64,000 nt of DNA from Cyclobacterium roseum (GTDB lineage: Bacteria; Bacteroidota; Bacteroidia; Cytophagales; Cyclobacteriaceae): contig NZ_WNKF01000001.1 in assembly GCF_010119225.1 (NCBI RefSeq), positions 310,001 to 374,000 on the forward strand, read 5' to 3'. Made by a program: the position numbers and the translations under genes. A model generated the notes under the pieces. The model saw nothing but the letters and a program-made list of their open reading frames with translations, had not been told where the DNA came from and searched no databases. This document shows, in pieces, positions 24,619 through 34,450 of the stretch (position 1 is its first letter; each line of letters starts with the position of its first letter).

Positions 24619-27096
24619 TTAAAATTCCTTTTCACCAAATTCACTTTTGATAAAACGGGATTTATCACGGGAAGGATTAAGGGTGTAACTAAGGTTCAAT
24701 AGCACCATATCCACCTCCAGCACGTAATTCGTGGTGGTGTAAAATTCGTTCTCCCTCCAGGTGCTGATGCGTTGCTCATTGGTAGGCAGCAGGCCCATGT
24801 CCATGTTGAGCCATTGCAGGCTGGCATTAAGCCGGTCGTTCATAAACGTCTTTGTAAGTACCAGGTTGGGGGATAAAAACCGGGAATCCTCTCCCTGGGC
24901 AGTAATACGGTCCGAGAGGTAGTTTATGGACCATTGGGCACTGAAGGTTGGGGAGAAGTCAAAACTGGTATTGGCATTGATGGAATAGACCCAGGCGGCG
25001 TTATTGATCGGCCGCTCATCAAAACTTCCGCTGATCCGGTAGCGGTACAGGTTTCCCCCTGCAAACACTTTCCATTTGCTGCCAGGGTTTAGTTCCAGGC
25101 CCACTTCCATTCCCATGGACCTTCCGTTTCCTACGTTGGAATAGATTCGGTTCAAGATGGTATCGTTATAAATGGTATTTACCCGGTTGACCAGGTTTTT
25201 TACATGCCGGTAGTAGGCCGTGGCGTAGACACTGTTTTCCCCAAAATCCTGTACCAATCCGGTTTCCACCAGGTCAATAAATTCAGGTAGCAAGGTGGGA
25301 TCTCCCTGTTCCAGGGTTTCGGAATGCTCCCGTTCAGGAAAAGGATTCATTTTGAAGGTGGTGGTTCGCTCCACCCTTCGGCTGTAAGCCCCCTTCAGCC
25401 GGGTATCATCTCCCAACTGATATTGTATGCTGGCAGAAGGATAGGGTAGAAAAAAATCGTAGGTGTAAAGACTGTCTACGGTATTGGATTTGTCCTGTAG
25501 GAGCAGTTTGCGGTCCATGTATTCCATCCGTAAACCGATGGAATAGTCCCATTTGTTTTTTTGTCCGGTTAGTTGTCCGTATCCGGAATGAATGACCCGG
25601 GTTAATTCCACATTGGAGGAAAATTCGGGTACCAATTCAAAATCGCCCGTTTCATTATTCCTTCGCTCGTAAACAAAATCTCCCTGATGATCCAGGTTTC
25701 GAAACTGATAGCCTGTTTCTATGATTCCCCAGGGAGTCGGTTTGGATTCGTAGTCTACCTGCCAGCGAATTCCGTGCAAAGGATTGTCGTTGGTATTGTA
25801 TTCGTCCTGATAGACCAGATCGGTATTCGGAAAACCCAGGTTGCGGTTGGTGGTGGGACCTCCCAGCATGGTATATTCGTATAGAAAAGAACTGGAAATA
25901 CGGGACTCGTTTTCAAAGGTATGGGAATAATCGAAGCTTCCCAGCGCGAAATCACTACGCCGGATTCGCAGGTTTTCGTTGTAGTACTGCATGGTGTACA
26001 ATCGCTCCCCGTTTACGCTGGCATGGTTGTCGAAATACACAATATCGGCTGTCCGGTCTTTGCTCCGGATCCCTCCGTAAAAACCCAGACTGAATTCATT
26101 GTTGGCATCCGGCGTGTAGGCTACTGTAAAGCGACCTGAATAGGCTTCCTCATCGAAACCCCGCTCACCCTCTGAAGGAAAGCGTGTGGTCGTGTCTCCG
26201 CTAATGGTATACACATCTCCTATACGCTGCCCATTGACATCATTTCTCAAATAACTGGCTCCCAGGGATAGGTCCCAATCCCCTTTCCGGTGGTTAAGCG
26301 TAAAATCAGCTCCATACCGTTGCGGTTTTTCCTTATTATCGTAATCCTGTATGCTGGGGGCTCCAATGCGGGTATTAAGTTGGATAAACGTCCCGTCGGT
26401 GGCACCTTTTTCCGTGGTGATATTGATAATGCCTGCCTTTCCTTCCGGGTCGTATTTGGCGGAGGGAGCCGTCACCACTTCAATATTTTTTATGGCATTG
26501 GCCGGCAATTGGCTTAGGATGGACGAAGGGTCCGATTGCAGGGGTTTACCGTTGAGCATGATCACAAATCCGGTGGATCCCCTGACGGACAATTCCCCCG
26601 CTGCATCAATGCTTACCGATGGAAGATTTCGAATCAGATCGATGGCCGTGCCGCCCTGCCCCGACCTGAATTCCGATGACTCGAATACCTGCCGGTCTAA
26701 TTGGTGCATGGTGGTAAAGCGAGTTCCTGAGACCTCGACCATCTCCAGCAATTGCTCGTTTGGGGATAAGGTGATGGTACCCAGATCCAGCGACTGTCCG
26801 CGGCTAAGTGCCAGTTCCTCCATCACATAGGGGTTATATCCCATAAATTGGATGAGAAGATAATAATTGCCGGGTTTGGCATCGTTTAGTTCAAATCTCC
26901 CATCCGGCGCTGTGACGGTTCCTGCCACCAGGCTGGAATCTGACCGCTCGTACAGACCGACACTTCCGTATTCAATGGGACTGTCTTCATTGGCATCCAT
27001 GAGCGTTCCCTGTATGGAAATTTGCGCAAAAATGGGAAAACAAAGGAGCAGTTGTAAAAAGCAGGTGAGTAGAACGTTTGTCAATAAAGAATTCAT
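24619..27096 (-). CDS. TonB-dependent outer-membrane receptor
   Basis: An 825-residue receptor. The methionine at 27096 gives a good signal peptide ending at IFAQ; a start at 27147 would add 17 poorly fitting residues. An N-terminal carboxypeptidase-regulatory-like beta sandwich (ISIQGTLMDANEDSP ... GSVGLYE) precedes a plug domain (AIDLIRNLPSVSIDAAGELS, RGSTGFVIMLNGKPL, INITTEKG), then a beta-barrel. It belongs to the large family of Bacteroidota TonB receptors that import sugars, peptides or chelates. An AraC regulator lies 63 bases upstream on the same strand and may control it. No SusD partner is adjacent, so a polysaccharide substrate is not indicated. Confidence 0.85.
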   Translation of the reverse strand: MNSLLTNVLLTCFLQLLLCFPIFAQISIQGTLMDANEDSPIEYGSVGLYERSDSSLVAGTVTAPDGRFELNDAKPGNYYLLIQFMGYNPYVMEELALSRGQSLDLGTITLSPNEQLLEMVEVSGTRFTTMHQLDRQVFESSEFRSGQGGTAIDLIRNLPSVSIDAAGELSVRGSTGFVIMLNGKPLQSDPSSILSQLPANAIKNIEVVTAPSAKYDPEGKAGIINITTEKGATDGTFIQLNTRIGAPSIQDYDNKEKPQRYGADFTLNHRKGDWDLSLGASYLRNDVNGQRIGDVYTISGDTTTRFPSEGERGFDEEAYSGRFTVAYTPDANNEFSLGFYGGIRSKDRTADIVYFDNHASVNGERLYTMQYYNENLRIRRSDFALGSFDYSHTFENESRISSSFLYEYTMLGGPTTNRNLGFPNTDLVYQDEYNTNDNPLHGIRWQVDYESKPTPWGIIETGYQFRNLDHQGDFVYERRNNETGDFELVPEFSSNVELTRVIHSGYGQLTGQKNKWDYSIGLRMEYMDRKLLLQDKSNTVDSLYTYDFFLPYPSASIQYQLGDDTRLKGAYSRRVERTTTFKMNPFPEREHSETLEQGDPTLLPEFIDLVETGLVQDFGENSVYATAYYRHVKNLVNRVNTIYNDTILNRIYSNVGNGRSMGMEVGLELNPGSKWKVFAGGNLYRYRISGSFDERPINNAAWVYSINANTSFDFSPTFSAQWSINYLSDRITAQGEDSRFLSPNLVLTKTFMNDRLNASLQWLNMDMGLLPTNEQRISTWRENEFYTTTNYVLEVDMVLLNLSYTLNPSRDKSRFIKSEFGEKEF

Positions 27097-27159
27097 GTCC
27101 CAAAGTACGTTCAGAATACCTGCATTCTTACGGTAGATTATTGACAATAATGGTAGATT

Positions 27160-27975
27160 TTACAGTTTTGCACGGTATTCGGTGGGCGTCAGAGTGGTTT
27201 GAGATTTAAAAAATTTGATGAAATTAGAAGCATCTGAAAAGTTCAATTGATAGGCAATTTCCGCCACGGGGTATCCGGTATGGCTGAGCAGATTTTTGGA
27301 TTCGATAAGCATCCGTTCGCGGATCACCTCGATGGCATTTCCACCGGTAGCCGTTTGACAAAGCTGATTTAGCTTGCGAATACTGATATGCATGGCCTTG
27401 GCGTAGGCCTCTGCTGTTTTCATGTGCAGGTAGTTTTCCTGCACCAGTTTTTTAAACCGGGCAAATTCATCCAATACATTCGGATGAATGGCTGCCTGCT
27501 GAAGGGGAAGCTGAATCGTTTTGTAGATAAGCGTATTTAAATGAGCGGATAAAAGGTCCAGGGAGGCATTGTTTTTAAAGTCGAGGTAAAATACTTCGGC
27601 TAATTGAAGTAAGGAAGGGTCTACCCCCGGAAGCGTAAAGGTTTCCTGCAAGTTATAAAGATGGGCCAATGCCCTGGGGTAGCTGCTCAGGGCTTCTTCC
27701 TTAAATAAGACCACGTACCCCTCCGGGATTTTTGAAAAATCCCAACAGTGTACCTGGCCCAGATTCAGGTAAAATCCCATAGGAGGCTGCACTTCATACG
27801 CCAGGTCTCCCACCGTATGGTAACCGGCTCCTTTAGAAAGGTAGATGAGCTCGTGGTATCCTTCGTGTCGATGGGGTTTGGTAGGTTTGATTACCGGTTT
27901 CATTTTAGAAACCTTCAGAACCAGGCCTTTTTCGATTTTGTTTTTGCTGCCGATAATTTTTGCTTCACCTTCCAT
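27160..27975 (-). CDS. AraC family transcriptional regulator with cupin sensor
   Basis: A 271-residue regulator. The N-terminal half has cupin-type features (HRHEGYHELIYLSKGAGYH, then LNLGQVHCWDF), a likely ligand-sensing domain. The C-terminal ~100 residues are two helix-turn-helix motifs of the AraC type (AMHISIRKLNQLCQTATGGN, then AEIAYQLNFSDASNFIKFFK). It is the nearest gene upstream of the TonB receptor at 24619-27096 in the same orientation and is its likely regulator. Confidence 0.85.
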   Translation of the reverse strand: MEGEAKIIGSKNKIEKGLVLKVSKMKPVIKPTKPHRHEGYHELIYLSKGAGYHTVGDLAYEVQPPMGFYLNLGQVHCWDFSKIPEGYVVLFKEEALSSYPRALAHLYNLQETFTLPGVDPSLLQLAEVFYLDFKNNASLDLLSAHLNTLIYKTIQLPLQQAAIHPNVLDEFARFKKLVQENYLHMKTAEAYAKAMHISIRKLNQLCQTATGGNAIEVIRERMLIESKNLLSHTGYPVAEIAYQLNFSDASNFIKFFKSQTTLTPTEYRAKL

Positions 27976-28147
27976 TAAATGGTGTCTGATAATCTATAAA
28001 GTCCAATGCGGATCCTAAGCATTGAACTTTAAAACTAAGCATATTATCTGAAAGTTTGGCACTATATTTTAACGAGAAAAAATAACCCCACCTGCTGCGA
28101 CCGGGCAGTAGGAGCTGATTCGGGTATATGCCAGTTAATTTTAACCC

Positions 28148-28519
28148 TCAGTCTTCATAACCTGATTTGATGACCGTCGAGATCATTTTGAACTGCTCAT
28201 TGGCATTGAAATGATGGGTGGAATGGGCTGGTATAATAATCCCTTCGCCCAAGACCATTTGATAGACCTGCTTATCTATCAGAATTTCGGCAGCCCCGTC
28301 TATTATCTGAACATAAATATCAAATGGAAGCGATTTTTCTTCCATCTCCTGCCCGGCATCCAGACAGGAAACCGTTATATTCCCGGTAATCTTTTTTAAT
28401 ACGGTTTTACTTATCACAGACCGGGGTAAGTATTCGATGATCTTTGATATTACGTGTGATGTTGACTTTTCTAAATCTTTGCCATCTTTACCAGTATCAC
28501 CTTTATTAGAACGTATCAT
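28148..28519 (-). CDS. Small cupin-domain protein
   Basis: A 123-residue single cupin fold: DIYVQIIDGAAEILIDKQVY and GEGIIIPAHSTHHFNANEQF are the two cupin motifs, with the second keeping paired His residues for metal binding. The first ~25 residues are polar and may be disordered. Function is not evident; such proteins bind metals or small ligands. It lies 75 bases downstream of an AraC-type regulator on the same strand, so it may be its target. Confidence 0.75.
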   Translation of the reverse strand: MIRSNKGDTGKDGKDLEKSTSHVISKIIEYLPRSVISKTVLKKITGNITVSCLDAGQEMEEKSLPFDIYVQIIDGAAEILIDKQVYQMVLGEGIIIPAHSTHHFNANEQFKMISTVIKSGYED

Positions 28520-28594
28520 TATCCAATGGTTTATAATTTCTTATAAAGATTGAATTATTTTTACTAAAAAGTATTATACATTGTAAAAATTAGT

Positions 28595-29167
28595 TTACAA
28601 ATTTTCAAGGTTTGTATCCCTTCGCTTCTTCAGGGTTTTAAAATAGGAAGGGGTAAGTCCTGTGATTTTTTTAAATTGGTTGGAAAGATGTGCGGAGCTG
28701 CTGTAATTTAACAGGTGGGCAATTTGGGAAAGATTGAGTTCATCGTATAGCAGGAGCTCTTTTACCCGTTCTATTTTGTGAATGATGATGTATTGCTGGA
28801 TGGTGATACCCGTAATTTCGGAGTAAATATTGGACAGGTAAATGTAATCATAGCCCAGTTTCTCGCTGATATAGTCGGAATAGTTGATTTTCGGGACTTC
28901 ATCCGTATAATGGACCAACTCTACAATCACACTTTTAATCTTATTGATCAGGATACTTCGTTTGTCATCGAGCAATTCCAGGCCTGATTTCCGTAGATTT
29001 TTTTGCAATTTGTCATGCTGCTCCTGCGTAAGCCGTTTATATAGTTCTACTTCTCCGAGTTGGATGGTGGTGTAAGGGATGTTAAGTTTTTCTAACTCCT
29101 GCCTGACCATCATCTTACAGCGAAGACTGACCATGAATTTTATATGAATTTTGGGAAGATTTGTCAC
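28595..29167 (-). CDS. Short AraC-type regulator
   Basis: A 190-residue protein. The N-terminal ~75 residues contain a small alpha/beta segment (VSLRCKMMVRQELEKLNIPY) found in a widespread Bacteroidota subgroup of AraC proteins and resembling a degenerate metal-associated fold without the CxxC. The C-terminal part is a typical AraC DNA-binding domain (YLSNIYSEITGITIQQYIII; LNLSQIAHLLNYSSSAHLSN). Members are often near stress or cation genes. It precedes the cupin gene at 28148-28519. Confidence 0.8.
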   Translation of the reverse strand: MTNLPKIHIKFMVSLRCKMMVRQELEKLNIPYTTIQLGEVELYKRLTQEQHDKLQKNLRKSGLELLDDKRSILINKIKSVIVELVHYTDEVPKINYSDYISEKLGYDYIYLSNIYSEITGITIQQYIIIHKIERVKELLLYDELNLSQIAHLLNYSSSAHLSNQFKKITGLTPSYFKTLKKRRDTNLENL

Positions 29168-29526
29168 AGTTTTAAGTTACTAATATTTATTCGAATTCAC
29201 TAATTCCATCACGCTGAATTGCTCGTCAGGAAGGTGATTCCCGTTGATTCCCTCTTTTGGTAACCTTGTCCATACAAACAAAGATTGAATGAACCTTTTC
29301 TGAATAATTTACAATATAATAGAATAAAATTACATAAATCACAGGTTTTCTATTTTCGAGGGGTGATGGAATGCTTATCTTACTAATAAAAACATCCTGT
29401 TAAGACCACAGTTGAGTTGATAATTAATTTTTACAAATATCACCAAAAGTTATGTAATTTATTTCTATTTGATTGTTATACCTTGTAGCTATATTTTAAA
29501 TAACGACAGCTAAAAATCAGATTGAA
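29168..29526. other. AT-rich divergent intergenic region
   Basis: About 360 bases between divergent regulator and kinase genes. A sequence TATATTTT near 29489 is close to a TAnnTTTG -7 box with an upstream TTG and could serve the kinase. No repeat or gene is seen. Confidence 0.4.
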
Positions 29527-30384
29527 ATGAAAAGTGAATTTTATAAATCCGTTGGAAATCGGACGAACGGGATGGCTCCTAATAAGTCTGATGAGGTTGA
29601 AATAAACAAAGCTGACTTTGAAAAGGTTTCCTTGGAAAATCAGCGTTTAATGGCTGAAATACGTGATTTACAATATACAAATAGAGAATATAAATCAGTC
29701 ATTTACCATATATCTCATGATTTAAATTGGCCGTTAAATAATATTATTTCTTTAATCAACTTGATGATGGATACCCAGGACCCGGAAGAAATGGTGACCC
29801 TCTCCAAACCGGTATTAAAGTCGATAAATAATTTTAAAGCGTCAATGAATGAAATTCTAAAACTAAATAGAAAAGAAGTTGAAAAGGATGTAAAGGGCCA
29901 GGTAATCATCAAAAAAGTACTAAATGAAGTGCTTGAAAGTATCAACGGCCAATTTATTAATTCCGGGGCTGTTTTGTCTCATTCCCTACAGGTAAGCCAT
30001 CTAAATTTCCCGAAAAAAAATTTAAGGAGTATTTTATTTAACCTCATTTCCAATTCCATAAAATACAAATCCCCGGATCGGATCGCTACCATCCATGTTA
30101 GTACCTATAGAAAGGGGGGGTATGTCGTACTATCTGTCATGGACAATGGCACCGGCATAAAACCCCAAAAGATGGATCAACTTTTCACGAAGTTCGGAAC
30201 GCTTCACGACGAATCCTATCCGGGCGAAAGTCTCGGAATCGGACTCTATTTGGTTAAAAAAATGGTAGAGGAAGCAGGTGGTGAAATGGAAGCTGAGAGT
30301 GAATGGGGTAAGGGTTCCGTCTTTAATGTGTACCTGCCACAAAAGGCAGGTTCCACCAGTTCCGAAGTACCCCCTGCCAGCTAA
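29527..30384 (+). CDS. Soluble sensor histidine kinase
   Basis: A 285-residue kinase without membrane segments or a recognisable sensor domain. Residues ~30-60 form a short coiled coil (KVSLENQRLMAEIRDLQ). The phospho-accepting H-box is YHISHDLNWPLNNI (~residue 62). The ATPase domain has the N-box LFNLISNSIKYKS, G1 VMDNGTGIKPQKM, an F-box around LFTKFGT and G2 LGIGLYLVKKM. Such short cytoplasmic kinases often get their signal from partner proteins or a separate receptor. No response regulator is adjacent. Confidence 0.85.
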   Translation: MKSEFYKSVGNRTNGMAPNKSDEVEINKADFEKVSLENQRLMAEIRDLQYTNREYKSVIYHISHDLNWPLNNIISLINLMMDTQDPEEMVTLSKPVLKSINNFKASMNEILKLNRKEVEKDVKGQVIIKKVLNEVLESINGQFINSGAVLSHSLQVSHLNFPKKNLRSILFNLISNSIKYKSPDRIATIHVSTYRKGGYVVLSVMDNGTGIKPQKMDQLFTKFGTLHDESYPGESLGIGLYLVKKMVEEAGGEMEAESEWGKGSVFNVYLPQKAGSTSSEVPPAS

Positions 30385-30434
30385 AACTGACAGCCTTGAA
30401 CTAGAAAGGTGAAACATTTTAACTGAAAGTTATT

Positions 30435-30678
30435 TTAAATTACCAAAAGCTGACTTTCGATTAACTGTATTTCTTCGGCGGTCAGCTCATAGAGTTCGTA
30501 GACCAGTTGGTCGATTTGTTTTTCCAGTTCGACCGTGTCGGCATCCGGGAGTTACATTCGATCGATCTAATAGGTAGATTAACTGGTACTTGAAACGTTC
30601 TATTTCAATCCGGTTGGGTTTGACTTTAAGAAAGGCTTTGTTAAGGGCCCTTCTGGGTTTCAAGATTTGAAGGTTCAT
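30435..30678 (-). pseudogene. Relic of a DNA N6-adenine methyltransferase / type IIG restriction enzyme
   Basis: The start (30678) encodes KPRRALNKAFLKVKPNRIEI then ERFKYQLIYLLDR, the characteristic N-terminus of large Eco57I/type IIG-like DNA methyltransferases. Within about 35 codons the frame shifts. The neighbouring frame then reads VELEKQIDQLVYELYELTAE followed by EEIQLIES and stops at 30435-30437, the characteristic C-terminus of the same proteins. The whole catalytic body (normally many hundreds of residues) is missing between these ends, so the gene is dead and reduced to its two termini. Confidence 0.65.
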
Positions 30679-30795
30679 TGGTGCTATTTTTTGTCAAATT
30701 ATACATTTCTTTTTGCTTTATAAATGACTCATCGAATTTTATACCGGTAGTTTGAATCACATGGACCGCAATTAGAATGAGGAATGTAAAATGCA

Positions 30796-30827
30796 ATAAA
30801 AAATCCGAGCCCAAATGAGCCCGGATT
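30796..30827 (-). terminator. Rho-independent terminator of the second TonB receptor gene
   Basis: Read on the minus strand, just after the receptor stop: AATCCGGGC..., a short loop, ...GCTCGGATT, then six T residues (A-tract 30796-30803 on the plus strand). Stem of about eight base pairs with one mismatch. Confidence 0.75.
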
Positions 30828-30859
30828 AGCACTGATATTCAAGCGATTTGGCAGGTGAT

Positions 30860-33229
30860 CTAAAATCTTTTCTGCCCGCTAAACTCCATGGCTTCGCCCT
30901 TGCCAAAGCCATAACTGATGCCAAACGTGATAAAGCGGCCCCGGAGTCGGTAATCGTACTGCGAAAAATTGTTCTGTACGGTTTCGGTTTCAAATATCCG
31001 AGAAGCAAAGGCATCTCTTATACTCAGGTTTAGAATGGTCTTTCCTTTCATGATTTTCTTCCGTATTCCGATATCAGCCAATGCATAACCGCTAATTTTG
31101 CGCTGAAAAGTCTGGTAGGCGGATTGGTAATTACCAATGAGTTCCAGGGTGAAATCTGCCGGAAGGTCAAACTTAGATGTCAGTCGGGCGGACCATTGGT
31201 CAGCGGTAAAATCAAAAGGGCTGGCCTCAAAGGTTCCCTCCCGATTGAAGTAGTTATAATTAAAATCCCCGCTAAGTGACACCCATTCGTTGGGGGTGAA
31301 TTTTCCGTTCAACTCTACCCCAGTCGCTTTATTGGTACCAATATTCATGGGCATGGTAATGCCGACATTATCCTCAAATGTGGTCACATTCTCTACCGTC
31401 TGCGTGATATAGCGATGATACACGGAGCTACTTAAAGAAAGTAACTCAAAATCGAGTATTCCGGTAATTTCATAGCTATCGGTCAGTTCCGGTAGCAGGT
31501 CCGGATTTCCGGTGCGGATACTGAAATTGTTCCGGATATTATAAAACGGATTCAAGTCAAAAAGCCTGGGTCGGGATATCCTACGGGAGTACCCTCCCTG
31601 TAGGGAAAAGTTGTCGGCCAGTTTGTAAGAACTATGCAGGGTAGGGAAGAGGTTGGTGAAGTTTTGCTGATTTTCCAATTCGTTTTGCTTCAACAAGGTA
31701 TTCAAATCCGTATTTTCTACCCGCAATCCCAGTTTAAGTCCAAATTTGTCTCCCTCATAGGCACCGGTGCTGTACACTCCCAGCACTTTTTGTGTATAAA
31801 AAAACGTATTGGTTCGTTCAGGGATTTGCTCCCATGCGCCATTCTCAAAAGTAGCGATGGAAAAATCATTATTAACATCGGTGATTAGGTACTGCCCTCC
31901 CGTCTCAAAGGTGATTTCCTCTGTGATGGGCTTCGTGTAATCTGCTTTGAAGGTATATTCTGCCTGACCAAAATCCGTATCCGTCAGCTGTCGGTCCTGC
32001 AGGGCCATTTCTCCGAAAGAGGGGATGTTATTGAAGGTTGACATTTGATCCTTGGCAAAGGAGCTTCCCAACGCACTGATCAGCAGGTAATGATCATCGC
32101 TATCGGAAAAGTCGCTTTTGTATTGCAACTCGTACTGCCATTTGGGATTGGTGGCTTCGGTGGATTCATCCCGGGTCCAGCCCGCTTCAGGCCCGGAAGA
32201 CCTGTTTTCAGAGGTAAAATTGCCGGTAGAATACTCCGTTTCCCATTCATAGGCAAAATTACCGGTGAGCGAAAGGACGTTGCGATCGTTGATATGGTAA
32301 TCGGTTCCCAGGATTAGATTAAAAAACGTTTCGTTCTTTTCCCCGTCGCCTTTATTCCGGATGTAGGATTGTTCGGCTAAATTGCTATTGATGGTTTCAA
32401 ATGTTTCCGGAAACGTCCGGTGCCCCACGCCCAATTGGCTGAAAAGGTTGAATTTTTCGGTGCGTTTGTTCAGGCTAAAACCCAAGCTGTGATTATTGGG
32501 TACGCCGGTATTGAGCGTCAGGGATCCGTTAACTCCTTTTTTCTCTTCTTTTTTTATAACAATATTGATGATTCCGGAGGTGCCTTCTGCATCGTATTTG
32601 GCGGAAGGGTTGGTGATCACTTCCACGCGGTCTATCATGTCTGCTGTGATGGTTCCGAGGGCATTGCCGCCATCGCTGGCAAGTACAGAAGGTTTGCCAT
32701 TGATCAGGATCTGCACGCCACCAATTCCCCGGAGTTGAATTTGCCCTTCGATATTGACCGTGACAGAAGGTACGTTATTCAGTACCTCCAATGCACTGGC
32801 CCCGGTGCTACTCAGGTCCTGGCCTACGTTAAATACCCGCTTATCCAATCGGAATTCGGTGGTAGACCGCTCTCCACGAATGACCACCTCATCCATTAGT
32901 TCGCTGTCTTCTGCCAAAGGGATGGTTCCCAGATCCACTTTTCCACCTACCATGTCGTAGTCCGAAATGGTTTGGGTGATAAAGCCTATGAAACTGATCT
33001 CTACAATGAAACTTTCCTTTTGGGTGGTCAATAAAATCCCGCCATCCGCTTCGGTGGTGGTACCGGCAATCATTTGCCCGTTTTCTCCATCCAGGAGTTT
33101 TATGGTTGCAAACTCGATGGGCATTTGGCTATTGGCATGGACCACCTTGCCGGTAATTTCTATATCTTGTGCCTGGAGTAAGCCCAGACCCAGCCACATA
33201 CTTAAAATAAAAGGCACTTGTATTTTCAT
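30860..33229 (-). CDS. TonB-dependent outer-membrane receptor (outer membrane beta-barrel family)
   Basis: A 789-residue receptor with a signal peptide ending at LLQA (~residue 20), a carboxypeptidase-regulatory-like domain (IEITGKVVHANSQMPIEFAT), a plug (ALEVLNNVPSVTVNIEGQIQ, RGIGGVQILINGKP, GIINIVIKK) and a long barrel ending in aromatic residues. It is a distant relative of the receptor at 24619-27096. It is divergent from the LytS/LytTR two-component pair, which may regulate it. A clear terminator follows. Confidence 0.85.
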   Translation of the reverse strand: MKIQVPFILSMWLGLGLLQAQDIEITGKVVHANSQMPIEFATIKLLDGENGQMIAGTTTEADGGILLTTQKESFIVEISFIGFITQTISDYDMVGGKVDLGTIPLAEDSELMDEVVIRGERSTTEFRLDKRVFNVGQDLSSTGASALEVLNNVPSVTVNIEGQIQLRGIGGVQILINGKPSVLASDGGNALGTITADMIDRVEVITNPSAKYDAEGTSGIINIVIKKEEKKGVNGSLTLNTGVPNNHSLGFSLNKRTEKFNLFSQLGVGHRTFPETFETINSNLAEQSYIRNKGDGEKNETFFNLILGTDYHINDRNVLSLTGNFAYEWETEYSTGNFTSENRSSGPEAGWTRDESTEATNPKWQYELQYKSDFSDSDDHYLLISALGSSFAKDQMSTFNNIPSFGEMALQDRQLTDTDFGQAEYTFKADYTKPITEEITFETGGQYLITDVNNDFSIATFENGAWEQIPERTNTFFYTQKVLGVYSTGAYEGDKFGLKLGLRVENTDLNTLLKQNELENQQNFTNLFPTLHSSYKLADNFSLQGGYSRRISRPRLFDLNPFYNIRNNFSIRTGNPDLLPELTDSYEITGILDFELLSLSSSVYHRYITQTVENVTTFEDNVGITMPMNIGTNKATGVELNGKFTPNEWVSLSGDFNYNYFNREGTFEASPFDFTADQWSARLTSKFDLPADFTLELIGNYQSAYQTFQRKISGYALADIGIRKKIMKGKTILNLSIRDAFASRIFETETVQNNFSQYDYRLRGRFITFGISYGFGKGEAMEFSGQKRF

Positions 33230-33403
33230 CGGTTAGTTGTGTTTACGTAACACTACAAAGCTGCGTATAAAAATAGCTGAAAAGAAATAAAATCGACAAA
33301 CGACGGGTATCATCAGATGAACGGCAGAGTAGTATGTTTTGGTCATTTATCCGGCTAAAGCGGTTGTTTACCGGAACCAATGGGGCAATTCCCTTCATCT
33401 ATG

Positions 33404-33411
33404 TAAATTTG
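33404..33411 (+). promoter_or_regulatory. -7 box in front of the LytS-type kinase gene
   Basis: TAAATTTG matches the Bacteroidota -7 consensus TAnnTTTG exactly. It ends five bases before the ATG at 33416, so the predicted transcription start falls on or next to the start codon (see findings). No -33 TTG is seen at the usual distance. Confidence 0.4.
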
Positions 33412-33415
33412 ACAA

Positions 33416-34450
33416 ATGGGCAATACCTTATTACAGCAGCATCCTGGAAAAGGGGAGTTGTTTTTCCAACTCATCCTGCATGCATTGGTCTTTAGTTTTT
33501 ATACCATTGACAGGCATCATCCGGACGTGTTGTATACTTTTGAGACCTATCATTTTATGTTTTTTGTTAATTACACCTGGGCGAATTTGTTGATAAGCTA
33601 TGTTTTTCTGCCCCGCTTTTTTTATCCTAAAAGGTATACCCTTTTCGCATTATTGACATTTTTGGTTGTGGCCCTGGTCATTCTGATAGAAGAAATGGTA
33701 CTGGAGCGCTGGTTTTTCCCAGATTCCAGGGGCACCAATTTTCCCGGAGTCATTTTTAGTTTGGGACAGGTATTGCCCATCCTGGCCATTCTATCCGGGT
33801 TTAAATTTGCCTGGGATGCCTTGCTAAAACAACGGCAATTGGATGAATTAAAGGCCATGGTGCGTGAGAGCGAATTGGCCTTTCTGAAATCTCAGATCAA
33901 TCCGCATTTTTTGTTTAACAACCTGAATAACCTGTATGCTTACGCAGTAGAAGGATCAGCGAAAACCCCGGAAATCATTCTGGAACTGAGTTCAGTGTTG
34001 CGCTACATGCTATATGAGTGTAGGGAGGCGTCTGTTCCTTTGATGAAGGAAATTGATCATCTGCGAAACTTTACGCAATTGTACGAGTTGCAAATTGAGG
34101 ACAGAGGAAAAGTGTCTTTTCAGGTAGGAAGCGTTCCCTCAGGTTTCCGGATAGCCCCTTTGATATTAAATGTATTTATTGAAAATGCTTTCAAACACAG
34201 TCAGGCCAGTCAGTCGGAAAAAATCCGGATCAGTATTCACCTGGAGGTAAATGAGGAAGGCCTGTTAACATTTAACTGTCAAAATAATTATCTTTCTGAA
34301 AATGAGACGATTTCTAGTGAAAAGGGGATTGGCTTGGTAAATGTTCGCAAACGACTAGCTTTGCTCTACCCGGACAGCCATGATCTGACGATTCGCCAAA
34401 CCGATACGGATTACCATGTATTCCTGTCCCTTCAGCTTCGAAAGATATGA
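33416..34450 (+). CDS. LytS/YehU-type membrane sensor histidine kinase
   Basis: A 344-residue kinase with four likely membrane segments in the first ~140 residues (FFQLILHALVFSFY..., FALLTFLVVALVILI, VLPILAILSGFKFAW) and the His_kinase family box ESELAFLKSQINPHFLFNNL at ~155, in which the His of NPHF is phosphorylated. The ATPase part has FIENAFKHS and GIGLVNVRKRL. It overlaps the response-regulator gene by ATGA, so the two form an operon. Signals of this family include cell-wall stress and small metabolites. Confidence 0.9.
   Translation: MGNTLLQQHPGKGELFFQLILHALVFSFYTIDRHHPDVLYTFETYHFMFFVNYTWANLLISYVFLPRFFYPKRYTLFALLTFLVVALVILIEEMVLERWFFPDSRGTNFPGVIFSLGQVLPILAILSGFKFAWDALLKQRQLDELKAMVRESELAFLKSQINPHFLFNNLNNLYAYAVEGSAKTPEIILELSSVLRYMLYECREASVPLMKEIDHLRNFTQLYELQIEDRGKVSFQVGSVPSGFRIAPLILNVFIENAFKHSQASQSEKIRISIHLEVNEEGLLTFNCQNNYLSENETISSEKGIGLVNVRKRLALLYPDSHDLTIRQTDTDYHVFLSLQLRKI

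Noticed and set aside
32420-32899. 159-codon plus-strand ORF opposite the TonB receptor plug
   Set aside because: Antisense to the plug domain, no motifs.
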